Shown here: piece after piece, positions 17,449-27,288 of the stretch | Layout: every line of letters starts with the position of its first letter | How positions within the stretch are numbered: the first letter of the stretch is position 1 | From: Microvirga lenta | GTDB lineage: Bacteria > Pseudomonadota > Alphaproteobacteria > Rhizobiales > Beijerinckiaceae | Reading direction: 5' to 3' | DNA length: 64,000 nt | Assembly: GCF_020532555.1 (NCBI RefSeq) | Contig: NZ_JAJBBR010000004.1 | Span: 496,001 to 560,000, forward strand | Made by a program: the position numbers and the translations under genes | The notes under the pieces: generated by a model | The model's input: only the letters and a program-made list of their open reading frames with translations | The model's database searches: none | Told to the model about the DNA's origin: nothing

Positions 17449-18804
17449 ATGCTCATCGGTATGATGATTGCCGCACTCCTCGTCATGATCGTCATCGGCG
17501 TTCCCATCGCCGTGGCACTTGCCGGCTCATCCCTTCTCTTCCTTCTCGTCGGGAGTTGGACGGGAGAGGTGACGACTCCGGTCATCACCGTCATTCACCG
17601 GATGGTGAACGGCGTGGATTCATTCCCCCTGCTGGCTGTGCCCTTCTTTATCATGGCCGGAAACCTGATGAACTCATCGGGGATCACGAAGCAGATTTAT
17701 GATTTCGCCGTGGCTGCCGTTGGTTGGCTGAAAGGCGGCCTCGGCCATGTGAACGTCGCGGGATCCGTCATCTTTGCAGGCATGTCCGGCACTGCCGTCG
17801 CTGATGCAGGCGGCATCGGCACCATCGAAATCAAAGCGATGCGCGATCACGGCTATGGCACCAAACTCGCAGTCGGTCTGACAGCGGCGTCATCGACCAT
17901 CGGTCCGATCATCCCCCCGTCCCTCCCTCTCGTCATCTACGGTGTCGTCGCCAATGCTTCGATCAATGCCCTGTTCGTGGCCGGGATCATCCCCGGCTTG
18001 ATCATGGCGGTCGTTCTTTCGGGAACCGTGGTGATCTATGCGCACCGGTACGGTATCGGCCGAGATGCCTCGTTCAAGCTGAGCCGTCTGGGCTGGTCTT
18101 TCGTGAACGCCTTCCTGCCCTTGTTGACGCCGGCGATCATCATCGGAGGCATGAGCTTCGGTTTGTTCACTCCTACGGAGGCTGCGGTTTTCGCCTGTGC
18201 GTACGCACTTCTGCTGTCGGTCGTGATTCACCGTGTTTTTAATGTCGTGCTCATGGCGCGCGGGCAGCGGCCACGCTACTCCGTGCTCAGCATGCGCCAG
18301 TTCATCCGGGTCACGATGGACACGATCGAGACCACGGCGGTCGTGCTGTTCATCGTCGCGGGAGCGTCCATTTTCGGCTGGGTGCTTACGACGACCCGAA
18401 CCACCGATGCTCTCGGCGAATGGATCATCACCTATGCGGCTAACCCGGTTACGTTCCTGATCCTCATCAATATCTTTCTGTTGATCGTCGGCTGTTTCAT
18501 GGAAACGATCGCGGCGATCACGATCCTGACCCCCGTGCTGCTACCGGTCGCAGTGCAACTCGGCATCGATCCGGTCCATTTCGGTATCATCATGGTGCTG
18601 AACCTCATGATCGGACTTCTTACGCCGCCTGTCGGCATGGTGCTCTACGTGCTGAAGCGGGTTGCCAATATCTCGCTCGAAGAATGTATGAGGGCTTGCG
18701 CCCCTTGGTTGGTGCCGCTCCTCCTCGTTCTCGTGCTGATTACTTTCGTTCCCGAAACCGTCCTTTGGTTGCCACGCTTCCTTAAAGAGCTTGGTTATCT
18801 TTGA
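17449..18804 (+). CDS. dctM: TRAP transporter large permease DctM
   Basis: The product is 451 aa with about 12-13 membrane helices, as expected for the ion-coupled DctM subunit. Typical motifs are seen: PLLAVPFFIMAGNLM, HVNVAGSVIFAGMSGTAVAD, and ASSTIGPIIPPSLPLVIYG. GGAGAG lies before ATG 17449. It translocates the acid delivered by DctP together with sodium. uxaA starts 16 nt after its stop, on the same transcript, which supports a uronate substrate. Confidence 0.95.
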   Translation: MLIGMMIAALLVMIVIGVPIAVALAGSSLLFLLVGSWTGEVTTPVITVIHRMVNGVDSFPLLAVPFFIMAGNLMNSSGITKQIYDFAVAAVGWLKGGLGHVNVAGSVIFAGMSGTAVADAGGIGTIEIKAMRDHGYGTKLAVGLTAASSTIGPIIPPSLPLVIYGVVANASINALFVAGIIPGLIMAVVLSGTVVIYAHRYGIGRDASFKLSRLGWSFVNAFLPLLTPAIIIGGMSFGLFTPTEAAVFACAYALLLSVVIHRVFNVVLMARGQRPRYSVLSMRQFIRVTMDTIETTAVVLFIVAGASIFGWVLTTTRTTDALGEWIITYAANPVTFLILINIFLLIVGCFMETIAAITILTPVLLPVAVQLGIDPVHFGIIMVLNLMIGLLTPPVGMVLYVLKRVANISLEECMRACAPWLVPLLLVLVLITFVPETVLWLPRFLKELGYL

Positions 18805-18820
18805 ACTTGATGCAGTTGCT

Positions 18821-20338
18821 ATGAACATGCCCCGCACGATCCGCCTCTCTGCCGACGACAATGTCGTGATTGCCATCGATCTGGTCGGGCAGGGGGACCA
18901 GGCGGCTGGACTGACAGCCCTCGAGCGCATTCTACGCGGCCATAAGATGGCCGTGGAGCCGATAAGGGAAGGCGAGCCGGTCATCAAGTTCGGCCAGATC
19001 ATCGGGTTTGCCAAAGGCCATATCGCCCCAGGTGAATGGGTCCACGAGCACAATGTGGGCCTGCACGATTTCGAGCGGGATTATGCCTTCTGCGAGGATG
19101 CCCACGACGATGAGCTGCTGCCTTCCGAGATGCGGGCCACGTTCCAAGGATATCGCCGTGCCTCGGGGAAGACAGGTACCCGCAACTACATCGGTATCCT
19201 CACGTCCGTGAACTGCTCGGCTTCCGTTGCGCGCTTCGCGGCGGCCGAGGTGGAGCGCTCAGGGATCCTGCGCGATTACCCTGGCATCGACGGCATCGTC
19301 GCAATCGTGCACGGCACGGGCTGCGGGCACGCAGCCTATGGCGAAGGCTTCGACATTCTCCGTCGCACACAATGGGGCTATGCCAGTCACCCGAACTTCG
19401 CAGGCGTAGTGATGGTGGGCCTCGGCTGCGAAGTCTTCCAAATCGGACGCATGAAGCAGGATTACGGGCTCACGGAAACCGATACATTCCGGACATTGAC
19501 GATCCAGGAGACCGGTGGGACCCGACGGACAGTCCAGGCCATCGTAGAGGCCGTGAAAGGTATGCTGCCCCTCGCATCAGCGGCGCAGCGCGAGACACGA
19601 CCCGCTTCGGAACTGGTCCTCGCCCTCCAGTGCGGAGGATCGGACGGCTACTCGGGTCTAACCGCTAATCCAGCGCTTGGAATGGCTTCCGACCTGCTTG
19701 TGCGCCACGGTGGAACCTCGATCCTGTCGGAAACACCCGAGATCTATGGTGCCGAGCACTTGCTGACCCGGCGCGCTTCGACCCGAGAGGTGGGTGAAAA
19801 GCTCGTTTCCCGCATCCGCTGGTGGGAAGAGTACACGGCACGCAACGGCGGTGAAATGAACAACAATCCATCACCCGGCAACAAGGCAGGCGGCCTTACC
19901 ACGATCCTCGAGAAGTCCCTTGGCGCTTCCGCGAAGGGCGGGCGGTCTACGCTTCGCGCCGTATACGAGTATGCGGAACCGGTGCGCGAGCACGGTTTCG
20001 TCTATATGGATACACCGGGATACGATCCGGTCGCTGCTACCGGACAGGTCGCTGGCGGTGCGAACTTGATTGCCTTCACCACCGGCCGAGGATCAGCGTT
20101 CGGCGCGAAGCCCGTGCCTTCCCTTAAGCTGGCGACAAATTCCGACATCTACCGCCGTATGATGGACGATATGGACATCAACTGCGGCGATATCCTCGAC
20201 GGTGTATCCCTTGAGGACAAGGGGAAGGAGATCTTCGGGAGACTCCTGCAGGTTGCATCCGGGGAGCATACGAAATCGGAGGATCTGGGATACGGCGATC
20301 TGGAGTTCGTTCCCTGGCAGGTTGGCGCCGTGATGTAG
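18821..20338 (+). CDS. uxaA: Altronate dehydratase family protein
   Basis: The product is 505 aa. The N-terminal SAF domain (about 5-90, IRLSADDNVVIAIDLV) and the large catalytic domain of UxaA/GarD-type dehydratases are both present: NYIGILTSVNCSASVARFAA, VHGTGCGHA, LVLALQCGGSDGYSGLTANP, EMNNNPSPGNKAGGLTTILE, ending with DGVSLEDKGKEIF. It converts D-altronate to 2-keto-3-deoxygluconate in the cytoplasm, the galacturonate branch of the hexuronate pathway. It follows dctM by 16 nt. I see no tagaturonate reductase (UxaB) in the window, so the altronate supply may come from elsewhere, or the enzyme may act on a related acid (galactarate branch). Confidence 0.88.
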   Translation: MNMPRTIRLSADDNVVIAIDLVGQGDQAAGLTALERILRGHKMAVEPIREGEPVIKFGQIIGFAKGHIAPGEWVHEHNVGLHDFERDYAFCEDAHDDELLPSEMRATFQGYRRASGKTGTRNYIGILTSVNCSASVARFAAAEVERSGILRDYPGIDGIVAIVHGTGCGHAAYGEGFDILRRTQWGYASHPNFAGVVMVGLGCEVFQIGRMKQDYGLTETDTFRTLTIQETGGTRRTVQAIVEAVKGMLPLASAAQRETRPASELVLALQCGGSDGYSGLTANPALGMASDLLVRHGGTSILSETPEIYGAEHLLTRRASTREVGEKLVSRIRWWEEYTARNGGEMNNNPSPGNKAGGLTTILEKSLGASAKGGRSTLRAVYEYAEPVREHGFVYMDTPGYDPVAATGQVAGGANLIAFTTGRGSAFGAKPVPSLKLATNSDIYRRMMDDMDINCGDILDGVSLEDKGKEIFGRLLQVASGEHTKSEDLGYGDLEFVPWQVGAVM

Positions 20339-20431
20339 CAGCGTATGGCCATTGCTCGGAAACAGGCCTCACGGGAGCCCGGCTTTTCCTGCTGCAGGAA
20401 TATCGGCGCGTTCGGCTATCAGTGAAGGGCG

Positions 20432-21628
20432 TTAGAGCGGCAGGCTTCGAAGGGCGGCGACAGCTGTCATTACACCTCGTAATTCGGCGAGTCCCTTGAG
20501 CCGGCCGATGGCCGGATAGCCCGGATGCGTCGGCTTTCCCACATCATCGAGGAGCTCGTGGCCATGGTCCGGACGCATTGGAATGCGCCAATATGGCACT
20601 CCCGCTTCCAAACGACGTTTTTGCTCTTCGAGAAGAGCAATGACGACCGCAACCATATCTGTGTCTCCGCCGAGGTGGTCGGCTTCCATGAAGGAGCCGT
20701 CAGGTTCTTTCGAAACATTGCGTAGATGCGCGAACCAGATGCGGTCTGCGAAGCGTTTTGCGATGGCTGGAACGTCGTTCGAGGCGCTCGCTCCAAGGGA
20801 TCCGCTGCAGAGCGTCAATCCGTTGGCAGGAGAGTTGATCACGCTAAGAATGAAACCTAGGTCATCCTCATTCGACACGATACGTGGCAAACCCATCAGC
20901 GAGCGTGGAGGGTCGTCAGGGTGGATGCACATCCGAATTCCCACCTCCTCAGCAACTGGGATGATTTCGCGCAAAAATGTTGCGAGGTTCTCCCGGAGCT
21001 GGCCCGTATCGACATCCTTGTAGCGTTCAAGCACTCGACGCAGACCGGGGATATCGTAGCGGTCGAAGGCACCAGGCAGGCCGGCCATGATGTTGGCGAG
21101 AAGCCTTTTGCGGTCGGATTCCGATGAGTTGTCGAACCACTTCTTTGCGAGAGCTAGGACGTCGGGTGAATGATCTGCTTCAGCTCTTGGACGCTGCAAC
21201 ATGAAGCAATCGAAGGCGGCATACTCATGTGCATTGAAGCGAAGAGCCGTCCCGCCACCGGGCAGAGGGAACGCGAGTTCCGTGCGGGCCCAATCGATGA
21301 CAGGCATGAAATTATAGCAGACGGTGGTGATTCCGCATTCCGCGAGATTTCTCAGGGATTGTCGATAATTACCGAATAAAGGGGCCAGACGGCCCTCGCC
21401 AATCTTGATGCTCTCGTGCACCGGGAGGCTTTCGACAACGCTCCAGCGCAGCTGAAGGGACGAATCTGACTCGATGAGCGCCTTGCGGGCCTTGATTTCC
21501 TCGACGGGCCAGACGACCCCATAAGGGATGTGATGGAGTGCGGTTACAATCCCTGTCGCTCCTGTCTGGCGGACATGCGAAAGCTGGACAACATCCTCCG
21601 GACCGAACCAACGCCAAGTCTGCTCCAT
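20432..21628 (-). CDS. uxuA: Mannonate dehydratase
   Basis: The product is 398 aa, the UxuA length. It starts MEQTWRWFGPEDVV, like the family, with GAGGTG before the ATG. Motifs include ATGIVTALHHIPYGVVWP, VCYNFMPVIDWARTEL, MCIHPDDPPRSLMGLPRI, and FAHLRNV with HLGGDTDMV, which supply metal-binding His/Asp/Cys residues. It dehydrates D-mannonate to 2-keto-3-deoxygluconate. It lies downstream of a GntR regulator on the same strand and convergent with uxaA. With UxaC and UxuB it completes the glucuronate branch. Confidence 0.95.
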   Translation of the reverse strand: MEQTWRWFGPEDVVQLSHVRQTGATGIVTALHHIPYGVVWPVEEIKARKALIESDSSLQLRWSVVESLPVHESIKIGEGRLAPLFGNYRQSLRNLAECGITTVCYNFMPVIDWARTELAFPLPGGGTALRFNAHEYAAFDCFMLQRPRAEADHSPDVLALAKKWFDNSSESDRKRLLANIMAGLPGAFDRYDIPGLRRVLERYKDVDTGQLRENLATFLREIIPVAEEVGIRMCIHPDDPPRSLMGLPRIVSNEDDLGFILSVINSPANGLTLCSGSLGASASNDVPAIAKRFADRIWFAHLRNVSKEPDGSFMEADHLGGDTDMVAVVIALLEEQKRRLEAGVPYWRIPMRPDHGHELLDDVGKPTHPGYPAIGRLKGLAELRGVMTAVAALRSLPL

Positions 21629-21711
21629 ACTGATCACCTCATTGGTGCCGAACTCAGGTGCCGGCAGCGTACTTGGTTTCCTAAACGACAGCTTGGGCCA
21701 TTCTTGAAGAG

Positions 21712-21722
21712 ATGTCTGACAT
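21712..21722. promoter_or_regulatory. Small palindrome upstream of uxuA
   Basis: ATGTCTGACAT (5-bp arms, 1-nt centre) lies 83 nt upstream of the uxuA start, in the gap after the GntR gene. It may be an operator if uxuA has its own promoter. Confidence 0.3.
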
Positions 21723-21769
21723 GAGTGTTGAGCGACGCTTATTGTGCCGCGATCGAAACACGACGGGCT

Positions 21770-22495
21770 TCAGGCGCTGAGCACCTCAGGAGACATAACC
21801 GCTTCGGGTTCGAAGAGGTCGGGGTGCTGTCCGGCGAGTTCCGGCAAGGACCGGAGTATTTCGCTCATATGATGGCGCATAGCGGCCTCTGCCGCAGCGG
21901 GATCCCTGGATTTGATAGCATCTACGATAACGGCATGTTGGGCGATGACCGCGTGGCGCGGTACCGCTTTCGTCATATCGAGAAACCGCACACGATCCAT
22001 CTGAGGCTTGATATCCTCTACCATCCGCCATGCAGAAGGGCGCCCGGCTGTTTCGGCCAAAAGGCGATGGAATTCCTCATCGAGAGCAAGGAAATCCTCT
22101 GTAGAGAGTGATCGTTGAGCGCGGCGCTGTCTCGTGAGGCTGGCGCTCAATTCCGACATCATGACAGGAGTGGCCTTTAACGCCGCTTCTCGTACGACAG
22201 CGCATTCCACCGCTTCCCGAATGAACCGGGCATCTTCGACCCCTGCGCGCGAAATTTTCACGACCTGCGTGCCTCGCTGAGGGAGTACGCGTACCAGGCC
22301 TGCTTCACTCAGCTTGATTAAAGCCTCTCGCACAGGTGAACGGCTGACGCCGAACCGGCGGGCCAATTCCTGCTCCGACAGCATCTCCCCTGGCAAGAGT
22401 TGCATGCTCACAATGGCTTGCCGCAGAGCGCGCGTGACCTGTCGGGCTATCGGTTCTCGCTCGAGATCAATTTTTCTAAGGGTTAAGTCACTCAT
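21770..22495 (-). CDS. GntR regulator (FCD), probable uronate regulator
   Basis: The product is 241 aa. Winged HTH at about 15-80: GEMLSEQELARRFGVSRSPV, then the wing LPQRGTQVVKI. FCD domain at about 85-230, with the metal-site pattern in ALDEEFHRLLAETAG and RHHMSEILRSL. Same strand and just upstream of uxuA, divergent from uxaC and the ABC importer; this is where ExuR/UxuR-like GntR regulators usually sit. It should respond to a hexuronate or its product. It is clearly paralogous to the damaged GntR gene near 56 kb (shared PQRGT.VVKIS and HPDLF/HPELF ends). Confidence 0.92.
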   Translation of the reverse strand: MSDLTLRKIDLEREPIARQVTRALRQAIVSMQLLPGEMLSEQELARRFGVSRSPVREALIKLSEAGLVRVLPQRGTQVVKISRAGVEDARFIREAVECAVVREAALKATPVMMSELSASLTRQRRAQRSLSTEDFLALDEEFHRLLAETAGRPSAWRMVEDIKPQMDRVRFLDMTKAVPRHAVIAQHAVIVDAIKSRDPAAAEAAMRHHMSEILRSLPELAGQHPDLFEPEAVMSPEVLSA

Positions 22496-22504
22496 ATTGG
22501 CACA

Positions 22505-22519
22505 CTACCATACTAGTAG
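22505..22519. promoter_or_regulatory. Imperfect palindrome between gntR and uxaC
   Basis: CTACCATACTAGTAG lies 10 nt upstream of the gntR start in the divergent promoter region. The outer CTAC/GTAG arms are perfect. Candidate GntR operator for both transcripts. Confidence 0.45.
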
Positions 22520-22617
22520 GGCATTGCAAAGGTGCCGAGACCGCTCTAAGCTGTCCATTGTCGCGCCTGAAACCAGCCGAAGAAAAGGCTGGGGCGGGTG
22601 CGTTCAGGGAGAATGCG

Positions 22618-24021
22618 ATGCTGATCCACCCGGAGAGGCTGTTTCCTGCCGAACCTTCTGCTCGCGAGGTGGCGCGACGGCTTTATGCCGGCATTCGGGA
22701 TTTGCCCATCGTGTCGCCGCATGGCCACACGGATCCTCGGTGGTTTGCTGAAAACGAGCCTTTTCCCGACCCGGCAACCCTATTCGTTATTCCCGACCAC
22801 TACATATTCCGGATGCTCTACAGCCAAGGCGTAAGGCTGGAGGACCTTGGTGTTCCGACAAGAGACGGAAGTCCCGTCGAGCGCGATCCACGGAAGATCT
22901 GGCGACGCTTTGCCGAGCACTACTACCTGTTTCGCGGAACCCCGACACGGATCTGGCTCGACCACACATTCGCAACGCTCTTCGGATTCACCGAGCGCCT
23001 TTCTGCGGAAACCGCCGACGTCTACTACGACCGGATCGATGCGGCGCTGCGCACGCCGGAGTTCCTCCCTCGGGCCTTATTCGAACGCTTCGGCATCAAA
23101 GCTATCGCCACGACCGAGAGCCCACTCGACCCGCTGAAGCAGCACGAGGCCATTCGTCAATCCGGGTGGGGCGGACGCGTGATCACGGCCTATCGCCCCG
23201 ACCCGGTGATCGATCCCGAATTCGAAGGATTCCGGCAGAATCTTGCTCGATTCGGCGAGATCACCGGCTGCGACACGCTGAGCTGGCATGGCTATCTTGA
23301 GGCCCACCGCAGGCGCCGCGCCTTCTTCCGCGAGTACGGCGCCACCTCGACCGATCATGGACATCCAACCGCCCGAACTGCGAATCTCCCGCTGGCTGAG
23401 GCCGAGGCCCTGTTTCGCCGTGTATCCACTGCGGCAGCAAGCTCTGATGATGCGGAACTCTTTCGGGCTCAGATGCTCACGGAGATGGCTGCGATGAGTG
23501 TCGAAGACGGCATGGTGATGCAGATCCATCCGGGATCGTTCCGCAACCATAATCGGACGATCTTCTCGCGCTTCGGTCGGGACATGGGAGCCGACATTCC
23601 ATCACGGACGGACTACGTGCGTGCTCTTAAGCCCTTGCTCGACCGGTTTGGTAACGAGCGCAATTTCACGCTTATCGTCTTCACTCTTGATGAGACGAGT
23701 TACTCGCGCGAGCTCGCCCCTCTTGCCGGACACTATCCGGCCCTGAAACTGGGGCCGGCATGGTGGTTCTTCGATGCGCCCGAGGGAATGCGCAGGTTTC
23801 GGGAGCTCACGACCGAAACGGCCGGCTTCTACAACACTGTCGGGTTCAACGACGACACTCGGGCCTATCTGTCCATCCCTGCCCGCCATGACATGGCCCG
23901 CCGCGTCGATTGCGCTTTTCTCGCCAAACTCGTGACGACTCATCGCCTCGACGAGGATGAGGCGCATGAGGTGGCCTATGACCTCGCATATCGCCTCGCC
24001 AAAGAGGCCTACAAACTGTGA
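22618..24021 (+). CDS. uxaC: Glucuronate isomerase
   Basis: The product is 467 aa, the UxaC length. ATG 22618 has AGGGAGA upstream. Begins MLIHPERLFPAEPSAREVAR. The amidohydrolase-like metal motif is IVSPHGHTDPRWF; further family motifs are TTESPLDPLKQH, AYRPDPVIDPEF, MQIHPGSFRNHN and TLDETSYSRELAPLAGHYPA. It interconverts glucuronate/fructuronate and galacturonate/tagaturonate in the cytoplasm, the entry step of the pathway. It opens a same-strand run with the ABC importer and uxuB. Confidence 0.96.
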   Translation: MLIHPERLFPAEPSAREVARRLYAGIRDLPIVSPHGHTDPRWFAENEPFPDPATLFVIPDHYIFRMLYSQGVRLEDLGVPTRDGSPVERDPRKIWRRFAEHYYLFRGTPTRIWLDHTFATLFGFTERLSAETADVYYDRIDAALRTPEFLPRALFERFGIKAIATTESPLDPLKQHEAIRQSGWGGRVITAYRPDPVIDPEFEGFRQNLARFGEITGCDTLSWHGYLEAHRRRRAFFREYGATSTDHGHPTARTANLPLAEAEALFRRVSTAAASSDDAELFRAQMLTEMAAMSVEDGMVMQIHPGSFRNHNRTIFSRFGRDMGADIPSRTDYVRALKPLLDRFGNERNFTLIVFTLDETSYSRELAPLAGHYPALKLGPAWWFFDAPEGMRRFRELTTETAGFYNTVGFNDDTRAYLSIPARHDMARRVDCAFLAKLVTTHRLDEDEAHEVAYDLAYRLAKEAYKL

Positions 24022-24075
24022 CGCATGGCAGGGTCCAGCAAGTCATGTTGCACAGAACAGAACGGGAGGAAAAGG

Positions 24076-25263
24076 ATGACTAGCTTGATTACCAGAAGGA
24101 CCTTCGTCGGTGGTATGGCTGGTGCTGCCGGTGTCGCGGCACTCGGTGGGTCGGCCTTTGCGCAGCAAGCGCTACCCACGAGCCCCGTTACGCTGAACAT
24201 CATCGACGTAGCCGGCAACTTGGCCTTGACTCAAAAGGCGATCGAAAACTACCGGAAGGCGAAACCCAATCTCGTGTCGCGCATCACCTTCACAAAGGCG
24301 CCTGCGCCGGAACTCGCAGGCAAGATCAAGGCGCAACAGGATGCCGGCCGTGTCGATATCGATCTCGTCCTCACCGGCACGGATGCTCTCTCCGCCGGCC
24401 TTGAGCAAAACCTTTGGGTTGAGTTGATCCCAACCTACGCAAAATCACTTCCCAACCTCGAGGAAATCTACATTCCGGCTGCTGCCAGAATGCAGACGCT
24501 TGCCAAAGGGCATGGCGTCGTCGTCACCTATTACCCTTCCGGCCCTCTCCTTGAGTACATGCCTGGTAAGGTACAGAACGTCCCGACAACAGCCGAGGAA
24601 CTGCTTGCCTGGACCAAGGCCAATCCAAACCGGTTCATCTATGCCCGTCCGGCCAATTCCGGGCCTGGCCGCACCTTCATCATGGGGCTGCCTTATATCC
24701 TCGGTGATAGCAATCCGCAGGATCCGGCCAGGGGCTGGGACAAGACCTGGGCTTACCTGAAGGAGCTCGGTCAGAACATCGAATATTATCCGTCCGGCAC
24801 CGGTGCGGTCATGAAGGAGCTGGGTGAGGGCTCTCGAGACATGACTGTCACCACGACTGGATGGGACATCAACCCCCGCGTTCTCGGTGTCGTGCCGAAG
24901 GAAGCCAAGATCGGGGCACTGAAGGGATTCCATTGGGTCGCGGATGCGCACTACATGTGCGTTCCAAAAGGGCTGTCTAACGAGAAAGTCGCCGTTCTTC
25001 TTGATTTGATGAGCTTCCTGCTGACGAAGGAGCAGCAGGCCTACACCTACGATGAAGGCTATTTCTATCCCGGTCCGGCTGTGAAGGGCGTCACACTCGA
25101 TATGGCTCCTCCGGAAAGCCAGCAGGCGATCGAGGAGTTCGGACGTCCCGAATACGAGAAGATGATTGCCGAGAATCCTATCGAGCTGCCGCTCCAGCCC
25201 GAACAGATGGTGGTCGCCTTCCGGATGTGGGATGAGCAGGTCGGCGGGGCAAAACGCAAGTAA
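24076..25263 (+). CDS. ABC transporter substrate-binding protein with Tat signal
   Basis: The product is 395 aa. GGGAGGAAAAGG precedes ATG 24076. The N terminus has a twin-arginine signal (TSLITRRTFVGG, then an Ala/Gly-rich stretch ending SAFAQQ), so it is probably exported folded. The body is a periplasmic class II binding protein related to polyamine/iron/phosphonate receptors rather than to the usual CUT1 sugar receptors. It is the first of four ABC genes enclosed by uxaC and uxuB. From context the ligand is probably a uronate, an oligouronide or a metal-uronate complex; the fold alone does not tell. Confidence 0.85.
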   Translation: MTSLITRRTFVGGMAGAAGVAALGGSAFAQQALPTSPVTLNIIDVAGNLALTQKAIENYRKAKPNLVSRITFTKAPAPELAGKIKAQQDAGRVDIDLVLTGTDALSAGLEQNLWVELIPTYAKSLPNLEEIYIPAAARMQTLAKGHGVVVTYYPSGPLLEYMPGKVQNVPTTAEELLAWTKANPNRFIYARPANSGPGRTFIMGLPYILGDSNPQDPARGWDKTWAYLKELGQNIEYYPSGTGAVMKELGEGSRDMTVTTTGWDINPRVLGVVPKEAKIGALKGFHWVADAHYMCVPKGLSNEKVAVLLDLMSFLLTKEQQAYTYDEGYFYPGPAVKGVTLDMAPPESQQAIEEFGRPEYEKMIAENPIELPLQPEQMVVAFRMWDEQVGGAKRK

Positions 25264-25284
25264 GAGCTGAGAAGAGGATCTGCA

Positions 25285-26370
25285 ATGACGATAGCTCTTT
25301 CACAGTTCGAGGAAGTTCGGCTTGATCGCGTCAGTCGCGACTTCGGGGCGCTCAACGCCCTTCGCGACGTGAGCTTGACGATCAAAAGGCGCGAGTTCAT
25401 CGCGCTTCTCGGTCCATCCGGTTGCGGCAAGTCGACGACGCTGAACTGCATTGCGGGTCTTCTTCCCGTCACGGGGGGAGCGATCTGGCTCGATAATAGC
25501 CGGGTCGATACCCTAAGGCCGGAGGAGCGCGGGTTCGGCATGGTTTTCCAGAACTACGCGCTCTTTCCGCATCTGAATGTGCGCCAAAACATTGGGTTCG
25601 GTCTCAAGATGCGCGGTGTGCCGAAGGCTGAGATCGACCGCAAAGTCGATGAGGCTCTAGGCTTGGTCCGCCTTCACGGACAGGAAAACAAGCTGCCTGG
25701 GCAACTCTCAGGCGGTCAGCAGCAGCGTGTAGCGATTGCCCGCGCCATCGTCATCGAGCCACCGCTGGTCCTGATGGATGAGCCGCTGTCCAATCTTGAT
25801 GCGAAACTACGCCTTGAGATGCGAGCCGAGATCCGGCGCATCCACAATGAACTTGGCGCGACGACGATTTACGTCACCCACGATCAGGACGAGGCCCTTT
25901 CACTGGCAGACAGGATCGTGGTCCTGCGAGATGGGGTGGTGCGTCAGGTGGGAACACCGAAAGAACTTTACGAGGAACCGGCCCATCTCGACGTTGCCGA
26001 CTTCATGGGCTTCCGCAACAAGCTTAGGGGCCGGGTGGTGGCAAACGAGAGTGACCGGATCATCCTCGATGTGGAGGGTGCCAAGATCAGCGGAGTCGCG
26101 CGAGAGGGGCTATCACTTGGCTCTGCAGCCTATGCTGCAATCCGCCCTGACGACCTTGAGGTCGGTGAGCCCGGTTCCAATACGCTTGCGGTCAAGGTTG
26201 ACACCATGGAGTACCGTGGTCGCGAGTTCGTCGGCACAGCCCATACGGCAGGCGGGCTCGACCTCGTGTTCCGCTCCCATCATGCCGTTGAACCTGGAGC
26301 GAACATTCATCTTCGGGCTGCGGACGAACGCGTTCTCGTCTTCGCCGACGCGATCCGAGGGAGGAATTAA
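25285..26370 (+). CDS. ABC transporter ATPase (PotA/FbpC type)
   Basis: The product is 361 aa. Walker A GPSGCGKST, Q-loop FQNYALFPHL, signature LSGGQQQR, Walker B LVLMDEPLSNLD and the H-loop VTHDQDEAL are intact. A C-terminal TOBE-like regulatory domain (about 240-360) is typical of spermidine/iron/sugar importers. It powers uptake through the two following permeases in the inner membrane. The stop overlaps the next start (TAATG), so the genes are translationally coupled. Confidence 0.93.
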   Translation: MTIALSQFEEVRLDRVSRDFGALNALRDVSLTIKRREFIALLGPSGCGKSTTLNCIAGLLPVTGGAIWLDNSRVDTLRPEERGFGMVFQNYALFPHLNVRQNIGFGLKMRGVPKAEIDRKVDEALGLVRLHGQENKLPGQLSGGQQQRVAIARAIVIEPPLVLMDEPLSNLDAKLRLEMRAEIRRIHNELGATTIYVTHDQDEALSLADRIVVLRDGVVRQVGTPKELYEEPAHLDVADFMGFRNKLRGRVVANESDRIILDVEGAKISGVAREGLSLGSAAYAAIRPDDLEVGEPGSNTLAVKVDTMEYRGREFVGTAHTAGGLDLVFRSHHAVEPGANIHLRAADERVLVFADAIRGRN

Positions 26371-27284
26371 TGGATGCACTCGCGCCAGCGCCTGCCGCCA
26401 CACTTCACGGACCGAGTCTGCGTCAGAGGTTCGCGGCCCGGGGCTTCGATGCGGTCACTCTCCTCGTGGTACCGGCGGCCATCTTCAGTCTTTTGTTGTT
26501 CGTCTACCCTTTTGCCTTCGGCTTCATTCTGTCTTTCACGCCTAAGGCCGGCGGCGACTGGCTCGCCAACTACCGACGTTTCTTCTCCGATGCGTTTCTC
26601 TATGACACCATCGCGAAGACACTCTGGCTAGCTGTGCCCGTGACGCTCCTGAATCTGCTGCTGGCAGTGCCGATCGCCTTTCGCGTCCGCCTGATGCGGC
26701 ATCAGCGGCTCCTGACGACAATTCTCGTCCTGCCGATCACGCTGGGTACGGTGCTAGTGGCTGAGGGATTGCTGAACTATCTGGGCCCGCAGGGTTGGTT
26801 CAACCGCACACTGATGACGATCGGGCTAATATCGGAGCCGCTCAAGCTTGTCCATAACTACTGGGGCGTCTTTGCGTCCTTGGTGATCACCGGGTTTCCA
26901 TTCACATTTCTTCTTACCCTTTCATACGTGACCGGGATCGATCCTGCATTGGAGCAGGCGGGAGCGACGCTCGGAGCGAGCTCCTGGCAGCGCTTTCGAT
27001 ATATCTACCTTCCGCTGTTGATGCCGGGCTTTGCCATCACTTTCTGCCTATCGTTCGTGCAAGCTTTCTCGGTGTTTCCCTCGGCCGTACTCCTCGGGGC
27101 TCCCGCTGGCCCCACCCGCGTCATCTCGATTGCCGCCTACCAAGCGGCTTTCGAGGAGTATGACTACTCGATGGCTTCGGCGGTCGCCATGATCATGGGC
27201 TTCGTGCAGCTTGGTATCGTAGTAGCCGTACTTGCCTCCCGTGGCCTCTTCTACCGCGGTCCAGCAAGCGGCGCGAAAGGATGA
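26370..27284 (+). CDS. ABC transporter permease (PotB type)
   Basis: The product is 304 aa with six predicted helices. The EAA-type coupling loop is seen as DPALEQAGATLGASSWQRFR, followed by YIYLPLLMPG. The N terminus has a cytoplasmic extension of about 25 residues. It forms the membrane channel with the next permease. Starts by 1-nt overlap with the ATPase gene. Confidence 0.92.
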   Translation: MDALAPAPAATLHGPSLRQRFAARGFDAVTLLVVPAAIFSLLLFVYPFAFGFILSFTPKAGGDWLANYRRFFSDAFLYDTIAKTLWLAVPVTLLNLLLAVPIAFRVRLMRHQRLLTTILVLPITLGTVLVAEGLLNYLGPQGWFNRTLMTIGLISEPLKLVHNYWGVFASLVITGFPFTFLLTLSYVTGIDPALEQAGATLGASSWQRFRYIYLPLLMPGFAITFCLSFVQAFSVFPSAVLLGAPAGPTRVISIAAYQAAFEEYDYSMASAVAMIMGFVQLGIVVAVLASRGLFYRGPASGAKG

Positions 27285-27288
27285 GTTC